In this document: one piece after another, positions 29,401-36,133 of the stretch | Numbering within the stretch: the stretch's first letter is position 1 | Layout: every line of letters starts with the position of its first letter | From: Mycobacterium interjectum | GTDB lineage: Bacteria; Actinomycetota; Actinomycetes; Mycobacteriales; Mycobacteriaceae | Direction: 5' to 3' | NCBI RefSeq assembly: GCF_900078675.2 | Contig: NZ_LT546237.1 | Span: 576,122-616,187, forward strand | DNA: 40,066 nucleotides | Notes under the pieces: generated by a model | Told to the model about the DNA's origin: nothing | Databases searched by the model: none | What the model saw: the letters and a program-made list of their open reading frames with translations, nothing else | Position numbers and translations under genes: made by a program

Positions 29401-30197
29401 ATGGATGCGCCGATGTTGAGCAGCGGCAGCACCATGGTGACCACGTTGCGATAGATCATGAACAGGATGATTAGGACGGCGACCACAGTGCCGATCTCGA
29501 TGAAGTGCGCGTCTTCCATCGCAATTTCGGTGGCGTCGGCGAGGGTGGCCAGCGGCCCGCTGACGTAGGCGGTCAGCGACGTTCCCGCGGTGACCTGTTT
29601 GGCGATGTCCTTGACGTGGTGGTAGCCCGCGATCGTCGTGGGCGCGGTGGCCGCACCGGGGAAAGACACCGGCAGAATGAACGCCTTGCCGTCCTTAGAT
29701 GCCAGGACCTCGCGCATCTGCGGGGTGGTCAGGAAATCCTGCACCGTCATGGTGTCGGCTTTGTCCTGGTGCAGCTTGTCCACCAGCTTGGCGTAGACGG
29801 CCTCGTCGGCGGGTGAAATCCCGTTCTCGTCGGTCAGCAGGATCATCAGGAGCGATCCGCCACCGCCCAGCGGGTTATCGCCACCCCCGTCCCCGGCGGC
29901 GTCCCCGCCTTTTTTGGCGTCTCCGGGGCCCTTGGCGGCCGCGGAGGACTTCCCGGGCGTGGCGAAGGCCTCGGCCATTTCCTGGTTGATGAGCACCGTC
30001 GGGGCGTTGTCCGGCAGGGGCTTTTGCTCGTGCCTGCCGGCCTCTACCATCAGCGGCGGAAAGACCAGCCACAGGATGGCGGCGACCGCGATCCAGCCGG
30101 CGATGACAAGCAGCGGCCACCGCACGACGATGTCGCCTATGCGGTCGAAGATTCCCCCAGGCTTGGCTGCCTCGCCCGTGCCAGTCCGGCTCGACAC
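26487..30197 (-). CDS. mmpL12: MmpL12-type RND lipid transporter with a long C-terminal tail
   Basis: A 1,236-residue MmpL protein from GTG 30197; the frame is open to a TTG at 30242. The order is a helix at about 25-45, a first periplasmic domain with an inserted Gly/Asp/Ala-rich loop (near residues 95-120, GGDAAGDGGGDNPLGGGG), then helices 2-6. A very large second periplasmic domain with coiled-coil-like heptads (residues ~450-850) and helices 8-12 follow. The proton-relay D-Y pairs are seen as GAGTDYAVFLISRY and AVGADYNMLLISRI. After the last helix come about 200 cytoplasmic residues, Pro/Gly/Asn-rich, with three LPLF repeats. It probably exports the assembled acylated glycolipid. M. tuberculosis MmpL12 (1,146 residues) holds the same place between fadD25 and the methyltransferase. 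Confidence 0.92.
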   Translation of the reverse strand: MSSRTGTGEAAKPGGIFDRIGDIVVRWPLLVIAGWIAVAAILWLVFPPLMVEAGRHEQKPLPDNAPTVLINQEMAEAFATPGKSSAAAKGPGDAKKGGDAAGDGGGDNPLGGGGSLLMILLTDENGISPADEAVYAKLVDKLHQDKADTMTVQDFLTTPQMREVLASKDGKAFILPVSFPGAATAPTTIAGYHHVKDIAKQVTAGTSLTAYVSGPLATLADATEIAMEDAHFIEIGTVVAVLIILFMIYRNVVTMVLPLLNIGASIAASQGILSGLSTQFGLPVILQSLVLMTAVMVGAGTDYAVFLISRYHDYLRNGHDSDQAVKMALMSIGKVITASAATVAVAFLAMAFTKLQVFSAVGPAISISVVVALLSAVTLLPALMILAGRRGWIKPGRDRTTRTWRIIGTRVVRRPKIHLIGSLIVLIALASCTSVMRFNYDDLKTMPADTDSSKGYDAMNAHFPANALTPMVLFIKSPSHDLRTPSALADLEQMASRVSQLPGITMVRGLTRPNGEPLEQTKISFQAGEVGNKLSEGSTQIQEHGNDLDRLVNGSNQLADALAQLRDQVNGAVTSLGPAVAALTAMEQLAGGDRTINALDQGASMTGQMKKLGDNLSMSTVNAENIAAWAGPMLVALNNSPDCNADPGCVNSRASLAAMVQANNDGTLNSIKIMAHNLQSAGQAQTVGQTLDKVQQTLTQASSAMKTIKNLQTTMGQAEQGANALADGSRAIAGGVKELVDQTRNIGSGLGEASQFLLSMKHDTDNKASMAGFNIPPQIMTRDEFKKGAAIFLSPDGHAARYLIQSAINPFSTEAMDQIPKIIKAAQSAQPNTELSDAKVAVAGLPSGLDDTRNYYNDDIGFIVFATILIVFLILVGLLRAVIAPLYLIGSVLLSYLSAMGLGVLVFQMMLGQNLHWSLPGLSFILLVAVGADYNMLLISRIRDESPHGVRIGVIRTVGSTGGVITSAGLIFAASMFGLMTASIYTMAEAGFILGMGILIDTFLVRTITVPAVAALIGQKNWWPSHLGKSPAQVYAAHQRKQQQLEQLTDQLVRMKVIPNREALAPATASAGANGAAPPLIPDDLLVRLKLVPPAHKSRTKSRRPRSTGIAKATNGPRSSRRAPEHALPLFDLSGMPDHVIDDLRDAAPDPPSPANGSGTRDADLDLGHSLPLFGQDFLSPRPITVGANGNGHSNGNGHGEQSVADDADNSLPLFGASTPAPRAANGHGRGKHPPV
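26553..26819 (-). repeat. Three LPLF repeats in the MmpL tail
   Basis: The motif [A/S]LPLF[D/G] occurs three times in the disordered C-terminal tail, encoded at 26805-26819 (ALPLF), 26676-26690 (SLPLF) and 26553-26567 (SLPLF). The spacing is 43 and 41 residues. Codons differ between the copies, so they look kept by selection on the protein rather than recently copied. Just before them a second pair occurs, QLVRMKVIP and LLVRLKLVP. They could be docking sites for a cytoplasmic partner. Confidence 0.7.
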
Positions 30198-30402
30198 CCG
30201 ATTAACCCTACAATCAAGCCCGCCGTCGCGCGGAGTAATCAAGATCTACGCGGCGACCGTGATCCCGCCGTGATCTTGACAGTGAACCTGCTGGTCAGTG
30301 CCCTGGAATCCGGTGCGCGAGCGCCCCCAAAGTCCCCGTCGGCGACGAGGTCGAGGCGCCGATCCGGCGTGGGGCGCCGCGGATCCGTGTAACACTCTCC
30401 CC
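30198..30402. promoter_or_regulatory. Divergent region between mmpL12 and the methyltransferase operon
   Basis: These 205 bases separate the mmpL12 start from the plus-strand methyltransferase-GT1-wbbL2 operon. The part at 30265-30300 (TGATCCCGCCGTGATCTTGACAGTG) contains a TTGACA, the consensus -35 box, at about 30276-30281; a matching TANNNT box is not obvious at the right distance. A promoter for the plus-strand operon is reasonable but unproven. Confidence 0.35.
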
Positions 30403-31188
30403 ATGGCCATCGGTTACCGCCTGCAATCCAACCCGCTCGTCGGCAAGCTCACCACGAAGTACTTTCTGCCCCTTGGCACCCGCCAGGTCGGCGACGACGT
30501 GGTTTTCTTCAATTTCGGCTACGAGGAAGACCCGCCGATGGGCCTGGCGCTGGCGGCGTCCGACGAGCCCAACCGGTACTGCATCCAGCTCTACCACGTG
30601 ACCGCCTCGCAGGTTGATCTCAGCGGCAAGAGGGTGCTGGAGGTCAGCTGCGGGGCCGGCGGGGGAGCGTCATACATCATGCGCAACCTGGGACCGGCCT
30701 CCTACACGGGGCTGGACCTCAACCCCGCCAGCATCGACAAGTGCCGGGAACGCCACCAGTTGTCGGGCCTGGATTTCGTGCAGGGCGATGCCCAAAACCT
30801 GCCCTTCCCCGACGAATCCTTCGATGCGGTGATCAACGTCGAGGCTTCGCATCAGTATCCGGACTTCGCCGGCTTCCTGGAGGAAGTGGCACGCGTGCTG
30901 CGCCCCGGCGGGCATTTCCTGTATACCGATTCCCGCCGCGCTCCCGTCATCGCCGAATGGGAAGCGGCGCTGGCCGGCGCGCCGCTGCGGAAGGTCTCGG
31001 AACGGGACATCGACAAAGAGGCCAAGCGCGGGCTGGACGCCAATACGCGACGCACCCAGCAGCAGATCAGCGGCCGCCTGCCGGGATTCATGAACTCCCT
31101 GATCCGTTACGGCGTGGGCGTTTTGGACTGGGAGCTGCGCCGCTCCGGCGGGTTCTGTTACCGCGTCTACCACTTCGCCAAGGATTGA
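30403..31188 (+). CDS. Sugar or lipid O-methyltransferase (Rv1523-like)
   Basis: A 261-residue class I methyltransferase of the group that includes Rv1523, the phthiotriol methyltransferase Rv2952 and GPL rhamnosyl methyltransferases. Motif I is VLEVSCGAGGG from residue 78, followed by YTGLDLNPASIDKC, DFVQGDAQNLPFPDESFDAV, and VARVLRPGGHFLYTDSR. The ATG at 30403 is preferred; the frame is open to 30298 but that part is proline/arginine-rich and unlike the family. It heads a three-gene unit with the GT1 gene 43 bases downstream. It most likely O-methylates a sugar of the LOS or a related glycolipid. Confidence 0.9.
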   Translation: MAIGYRLQSNPLVGKLTTKYFLPLGTRQVGDDVVFFNFGYEEDPPMGLALAASDEPNRYCIQLYHVTASQVDLSGKRVLEVSCGAGGGASYIMRNLGPASYTGLDLNPASIDKCRERHQLSGLDFVQGDAQNLPFPDESFDAVINVEASHQYPDFAGFLEEVARVLRPGGHFLYTDSRRAPVIAEWEAALAGAPLRKVSERDIDKEAKRGLDANTRRTQQQISGRLPGFMNSLIRYGVGVLDWELRRSGGFCYRVYHFAKD

Positions 31189-31231
31189 TGCGGGTTCAGC
31201 GCGCACCGCAAGCAGAAGGCCGAACTCCGCT

Positions 31232-32479
31232 ATGAAGTTTGCCTTGGCAAGCTATGGAACTCGCGGCGACATCGAGCCCCTCGCGGCCGTCGGCCGCGAG
31301 CTGCGGCGCCGTGGCCATGATGTCCGGGTTGCGGTGCCGCCCAACCTGATCGGTTTCGTGGAATCGGCCGGGCTGTCCGCGGTGGCCTACGGGCAGCGGG
31401 ATTCGCAGCAGCAGCTCGACGAGGATTTCCTGCACAACTCGTGGAAGCTCACCAATCCGGTCAAGTTGGCGCGCGAGGCCATGGAGCCCGTCAGGGCGGG
31501 GTTCGAAGAACTGGGCGCCGCGCTCACGCCCCTTGCGGACGGGGTCGACCTGCTGCTGACGGGCCAGCTCTACCAGGAAATCGCCGCCAACGTCGCGGAG
31601 TACCACGATATTCCGTTGGCGGCATTGCATTTCTACCCGATGCGGCCCAACGGTCACATCGCGTTCCCGGCGCGCTTGCCCGCGCCGTTGGTGCGCTCGA
31701 CGATGCAGACCCTCGACTGGTTGTACTGGCGGTTCACCAGGGGCGCCGAGGACGCGCAGCGCCGAAAGCTAGGACTGCCGAATGCCACTTGCCCTGCGCC
31801 GCAACGGATGTCCGAGCGGAACGCGCTGGAGATCCAGGCCTACGACGGGCTGTGCTTCCCCGGGTTGTCCGCGGAGTGGGGCGCTCGGCGGCCTTTCGTC
31901 GGGGCGCTGACGATGGAGTGGCCCACCGACGCCGACGACGAGGTCGTGTCGTGGACCGCCGCAGGGACGCCGCCGATCTACTTCGGGTTCGGCAGCATGC
32001 CCGTCGGGTCACTCAAGGATCTGGTCACCATGATCGGCGGGGCCTGCGCCGAGTTGGGCGAACGGGCACTGATCTGCTCACGGGCACCCGACACCGGCGT
32101 GCCCGATTTCGACCATGTGAAGGTTGTGACGGCGGTGAATCATGCCGCGATCTTTCCCACCTGTCGTGCCGTCGTCCACCACGGCGGGTCGGGCACCACC
32201 GCCGCCGGCTTGCGGGCCGGCGTCCCGGCGCTGATTTTGTGGATCACCTCCGATCAGCCGATCTGGGCCGCCCAGATCAAGCAGTTGAAGGTCGGCTCGG
32301 CCCGCCGATTCTCCAGCACGAATCGCCAGACGCTGGCCGGCGACCTCAGGTCGGTCCTCGAGCCGGCGTATGCCGGCCGGGCACGTGAGATGGCCGCACA
32401 GATGACCAAGCCGGCCGAGAGCGTCGCGACCGCTGCCGATCTGCTGGAAAAAGCCGCTCGACGGGAGGGTTTCGGGTGA
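31232..32479 (+). CDS. UDP-glycosyltransferase family GT1 (Rv1524-like)
   Basis: A 415-residue GT-B enzyme of the antibiotic/sterol glycosyltransferase type that works on mycobacterial glycolipids. The N-terminal acceptor domain opens with [20 protein letters not shown] and RGHDVRVAVPPNL. The C-terminal donor-binding domain has [12 protein letters not shown] near 250 and the sugar-nucleotide motif HHGGSGTTAAGLRAG from residue 316. Length agrees with Rv1524 (414). It is strongly similar to the convergent gene at 33328-34575. Its stop overlaps the wbbL2 start (TGATG), so the two are coupled. It probably adds a sugar near the lipid core; the donor is not predictable. Confidence 0.92.
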   Translation: MKFALASYGTRGDIEPLAAVGRELRRRGHDVRVAVPPNLIGFVESAGLSAVAYGQRDSQQQLDEDFLHNSWKLTNPVKLAREAMEPVRAGFEELGAALTPLADGVDLLLTGQLYQEIAANVAEYHDIPLAALHFYPMRPNGHIAFPARLPAPLVRSTMQTLDWLYWRFTRGAEDAQRRKLGLPNATCPAPQRMSERNALEIQAYDGLCFPGLSAEWGARRPFVGALTMEWPTDADDEVVSWTAAGTPPIYFGFGSMPVGSLKDLVTMIGGACAELGERALICSRAPDTGVPDFDHVKVVTAVNHAAIFPTCRAVVHHGGSGTTAAGLRAGVPALILWITSDQPIWAAQIKQLKVGSARRFSSTNRQTLAGDLRSVLEPAYAGRAREMAAQMTKPAESVATAADLLEKAARREGFG

Positions 32480-33312
32480 TGTCGGAACGGACCTCGGGGC
32501 CGAGCGGATCGCGGTACGCTCCGGTGGTGTCCTTACTGATCACCGTGCCGGTTTACGGGCAGCACGAGTACACACACGCGCTATTAGCCGACCTGGAGCA
32601 GCAGGGCGCCGACTATCTGATCGTCGACAATCGCGGCGACTACCCCAAGATCGGTGACGAGCGCGTCATCACACCCGGCGAAAATCTCGGTTGGGCCGGC
32701 GGCAGCGAACTCGGATTCCGAACTGCGTTCGCGGAGGGTTACTCCCACGCGATGACGCTCAACAACGACACCCGGCTCTCCCGCGGATTCGTCGCCGCGC
32801 TGCTCGATCCGCGCCTGCCCGCCGACGTCGGAATGGTCGGCCCGATGTTCAACATCGGCTTCCCCTACGCGGTGGCCGGCGATGTACCGGACGCGGCAAG
32901 CTACGTGCCGCGGCCTCTGTATCGGGTGGTGCCCGCCATCGAGGGGACGGCGCTGGTGATGTCCCGGGAGTGCTGGGATGCCGTCGGCGGAATGGACCTG
33001 GACACCTTCGGGCGCTACGGCTGGGGGCTCGATCTAGACCTCGCGTTGCGGGCGCGCAAGGCCGGATTCGGTTTGTACACAACGGAGATGGCCTACGTCA
33101 ACCATTTCGGGCGCAGGACCGCGAACGCCCACTTCGGTAGCCGCAGGTACCACTGGGGCTCGAGCTGGGCGATGATTCAAGGCTTGCGCAAGACGCACGG
33201 CTGGCCCGCTGCCATGGGAATCCTGCGCGAGATGGGGGCCGCACATCGCCGCAAGTGGTACAAGTCCTTCCCGCTTGTCCAGCACGACTCGGCCGCCAGC
33301 CGGCAGCCTTAG
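32479..33312 (+). CDS. wbbL2: WbbL2-like rhamnosyltransferase (GT2)
   Basis: A 277-residue GT2 very close to remembered M. tuberculosis WbbL2 (Rv1525, 261 residues). It reads ITVPVYGQHEYTHALLADLE at the N-terminus, LIVDNRGDYPKIG, NLGWAGGSELGFR, and MTLNNDTRLSRGF, where NND takes the place of the metal-binding DxD. GRYGWGLDLDLALRARKAG carries the catalytic-side acidic residues. The start is ATG 32479 or the GTG three bases ahead. The homologue begins about 14 codons later, at the YAP segment. It is named as a rhamnosyltransferase by similarity to WbbL. It ends 15 bases from the convergent GT1 gene. Confidence 0.9.
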   Translation: MSERTSGPSGSRYAPVVSLLITVPVYGQHEYTHALLADLEQQGADYLIVDNRGDYPKIGDERVITPGENLGWAGGSELGFRTAFAEGYSHAMTLNNDTRLSRGFVAALLDPRLPADVGMVGPMFNIGFPYAVAGDVPDAASYVPRPLYRVVPAIEGTALVMSRECWDAVGGMDLDTFGRYGWGLDLDLALRARKAGFGLYTTEMAYVNHFGRRTANAHFGSRRYHWGSSWAMIQGLRKTHGWPAAMGILREMGAAHRRKWYKSFPLVQHDSAASRQP

Positions 33313-33327
33313 AGCCCGGGAACGAAT

Positions 33328-34575
33328 TCAGACGCCGACGCGGACCGTCTGCTCCAACAGATCTGCGGCGGCGGTGACACCGACGGCGGGCGTGGTCATT
33401 TTCGGGGCGATCTCGCGGGCCCGTGCCACGCAGTCCGGCGCCAGGATCTTGCGGAGCTGCCTGACCAACGATCTCCGGGTGATGTTCGAAAGTTTTTTGG
33501 CGGAGCCGACTTTGAGGCGTTTGACCTGAGTCGCCCAGATGAACTGGTCGGCCACGTCCCACAGGATCAACGTCGGCAGCCCGGCCCGCAGGCTTGCGGC
33601 CGTCGTGCCGGCTCCGCCATGGTGGACCGCCGCGCGGCAGGTGGGCAGGATCGTGGAGTAGTTGAGGTGCCCGACCAGCTTCACGTCGGAACGGGAAGCG
33701 GTGTCCGTACCCTCGGCGCCGGAATAGATCAAGGCGCGTTCGCCTAGCTCGGCGCAGGCGTCGGCGATCATCGCCACCGTCTCGGCGGGGGACTGGACCG
33801 GCGTGCTGCCGAAACCGAAGTAGATCGGCGGTTTTCCCGCGGCGATCCAGGACGCGACCTCGTCATCGGTGTCGGCCCCCAACTCCAGCGTCAACGAACC
33901 GACGAAGGGGCGCTTGCCATTCCATTCCGCGGCAAGACCGGGGAACAAAGCCTGGTCGTAGGCCTGCAGCTCGAGCGTTCCGCTCTCGGCCATCCGCCGC
34001 CAGGCGGAAACCGACGTCGGGGGCAGGCCCAGTTCCCGGCGCTGCGCGGCCTCGTTCGCCTTGGTGATGTGCGAATACAGCCACCAGCCCGCCGTCAAGG
34101 TCGCACGGACCACGGGCGCCGGCGACGGCAGGAACGGAACACCGAGCTGACCGTTGACCCGCACCGGGAAGTGATGCAGCCCCGCGACCGGAATGTCGTA
34201 GTACTCCGCGACATTGGCCACCACCCCGTGGTAGGTCTGGCCCGTCACCAACAGGTCGGCCCCGTCGGCCAGCGAGACCAGGGTGCGGCTCATCTCGGCC
34301 CAGCCCTCGACGAAAAGCTCCTTGAGGTCGCGCATGAAGTTGGCCGGATTCTGGACCCTGAAGGCGTTGTGGGTGAAATCCGCGACGGCCACGACCTGCT
34401 CTCGCGTGTCCGGACCGTAGGAGACGGCGGGCACGCCGGCGGCCTCGACGAACTCAACCAGGTTGGGCGGCACCGCCATTCGCACATCGTGTCCCCGGCG
34501 CCGCAGCTCCGCACCGACCGTGGCGCCGGGCTCGATATCGCCGCGGGTCCCGTGGGCCGCCAGAACAAACTTCAT
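33328..34575 (-). CDS. UDP-glycosyltransferase family GT1 (Rv1526c-like)
   Basis: A 415-residue GT-B enzyme, paralogue of the 31232-32479 gene. The opening [20 protein letters not shown] and [20 protein letters not shown] and the donor motif [17 protein letters not shown] match it closely. Position and orientation match Rv1526c. It is the last gene of a minus-strand run pks5-papA-GT1, with 54 bases to papA, so the three are probably co-transcribed. Such enzymes glycosylate the acyltrehalose or GPL-type core. The start is ATG 34575; the ribosome site is weak, so coupling to papA translation is possible. Confidence 0.92.
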   Translation of the reverse strand: MKFVLAAHGTRGDIEPGATVGAELRRRGHDVRMAVPPNLVEFVEAAGVPAVSYGPDTREQVVAVADFTHNAFRVQNPANFMRDLKELFVEGWAEMSRTLVSLADGADLLVTGQTYHGVVANVAEYYDIPVAGLHHFPVRVNGQLGVPFLPSPAPVVRATLTAGWWLYSHITKANEAAQRRELGLPPTSVSAWRRMAESGTLELQAYDQALFPGLAAEWNGKRPFVGSLTLELGADTDDEVASWIAAGKPPIYFGFGSTPVQSPAETVAMIADACAELGERALIYSGAEGTDTASRSDVKLVGHLNYSTILPTCRAAVHHGGAGTTAASLRAGLPTLILWDVADQFIWATQVKRLKVGSAKKLSNITRRSLVRQLRKILAPDCVARAREIAPKMTTPAVGVTAAADLLEQTVRVGV

Positions 34576-34629
34576 CGACGGAGCTCAGCCTTTCACTTCA
34601 CCCCGCTCGGGGCTGAAGCGCTTTGGAGC

Positions 34630-36075
34630 CTACCTGGCTACGCGAACCGGAACGGCGGCCAGCTTGCCCGCAACGACCCGCTCGAAGACCGATTTCATGG
34701 CCTCCGTGTAGCGCGTGACGGACTCGCGGGCAACCGGGTTGTTCGGGTAGGACACCATGATGGAGACCTCGTCGAACAACCGGAACACCGTCGAGTACAT
34801 GTAGGCCGGGCTGCGGCCATCGGTGAACGCGGTCGCGTTCACGCCGTCCAGGGCGGTGGCGACGATGGCGGACAGGGGAGGAAGGCCCGCGTCCATGTAG
34901 CTCATCATGGTGAACTGGGGCCCGTGCCGGCGCAGCCAGGGCGCCAATTCGAGCACCTTGTCGAACGGCACATTGGCCAGGTCCATGTTCGCGTCGAACG
35001 AGGCCTGCGCCGCGCGGGCGGTCTCCTCGAACGAGTTCGGGTCGACCGGGACCGTGAACGGCACCACGCCGGTGAACCAGCCCACCGTCATGAAGTCCGC
35101 CGGGCTCTTCCGCTTGTCGGTCGGAGTGAGCCCGTAATACGTTTCCGCGCCGGTCAATTCGTATTGAGCGAGCGCCGCGCAGGCGAACAGACCGCCGCTG
35201 AACCGGGCACCCGCCTGCTGGCAGAGGGCCTCGAACTGAGCCGTTTCCTCCGGGCCCAGCAGCCGCTCGACGTGGGTGTCGCCGCCGCACGGGATCGATT
35301 GGTCACCCAGCGGCAGGGGGAAGTCCGGCAGGGTTCCGCCGTTGGCCTCGGCGAACTCGATCCACTTCTTCACCTCCGGGGACTCCAGCGTCATCCCCGA
35401 CACGCAGGCGTGCTCGCGCATGCAGAAGTCGTCATAGCTGGCCGCCGGGGGCAGCGTGACGGGCGCCTTACCCTCCAGGAGGGCGTTGTAGTTCATCACG
35501 ATCTCGACGTACAGCCCGGCGATCAACATCGGGTCGCAGTGCAGGTGGTCGACGACCGCGTACAGCGCGAAACGGTCCTCGTACTGGATGATGCCGAACC
35601 GGAAGCAGTCCCACTGCAGCGGGTCGGGAGTCGCCAGCACGTGGTCGCGCCATTCCTGCTGGGTCAGCACGCCATACTCCTTCGCGACGAACTGGATGTC
35701 GCGCGGATTCTTCAGGGTGTGCCGGACGATGTTCTTCTCATCCTGATATTCGAACCAGCTGTGGTAGGTCGCGTGGCGGCGCAGATGCGCGTTGATGACG
35801 TACGTCATCGCCCGAATGTCGCACCGGCCGGGCACCTCCCAGGAACCCATGACCGCCCGTGAGTAGTCGAGCCCGCGGTCCCGGAACTCCACGAAGCCCC
35901 GAAGATGGCCCGCCTGCATGGAGCTGGGCGGCACCGGGCTGACGGGTGCCTGCCGAGCCTTCGCGGCGCAGCCGGGTGTGGGTTCCCACGTTACGACGGG
36001 GCCCGGCTCCGGGTTCCAGTCGTAGGCGTTGCCAACTCGCAGGCTGTCGTGCTCAGAGCCTCCACCTATGAACAC
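34630..36075 (-). CDS. papA4: Polyketide-associated acyltransferase (PapA4/PapA3-like), full length
   Basis: A 481-residue condensation-superfamily acyltransferase, the usual length for trehalose-ester Pap enzymes. The catalytic segment is DH177LHCD181P, the HxxxD core with proline where many relatives have glycine. DFMTVGWFTGVVPF near residue 333 takes the place of the structural DFGWG motif. It transfers the acyl chain from the Pks to a hydroxyl of the sugar core. GTG 36075 has an excellent AAAGGAGGG ribosome site seven bases upstream, so strong translation is likely. It follows the synthase by 58 bases. In M. tuberculosis PapA4 (Rv1528c) is a short remnant of about 165 residues; here the gene is whole. 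The exact ortholog (papA4 or the pap of the M. canettii pks5 locus) is uncertain. Confidence 0.88.
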   Translation of the reverse strand: MFIGGGSEHDSLRVGNAYDWNPEPGPVVTWEPTPGCAAKARQAPVSPVPPSSMQAGHLRGFVEFRDRGLDYSRAVMGSWEVPGRCDIRAMTYVINAHLRRHATYHSWFEYQDEKNIVRHTLKNPRDIQFVAKEYGVLTQQEWRDHVLATPDPLQWDCFRFGIIQYEDRFALYAVVDHLHCDPMLIAGLYVEIVMNYNALLEGKAPVTLPPAASYDDFCMREHACVSGMTLESPEVKKWIEFAEANGGTLPDFPLPLGDQSIPCGGDTHVERLLGPEETAQFEALCQQAGARFSGGLFACAALAQYELTGAETYYGLTPTDKRKSPADFMTVGWFTGVVPFTVPVDPNSFEETARAAQASFDANMDLANVPFDKVLELAPWLRRHGPQFTMMSYMDAGLPPLSAIVATALDGVNATAFTDGRSPAYMYSTVFRLFDEVSIMVSYPNNPVARESVTRYTEAMKSVFERVVAGKLAAVPVRVAR

Positions 36076-36133
36076 GTTTTCCCTCCTTTAGTACCGGCCT
36101 AGCAGTGCAGTCGACTTTGACGTAGGACCTCTC

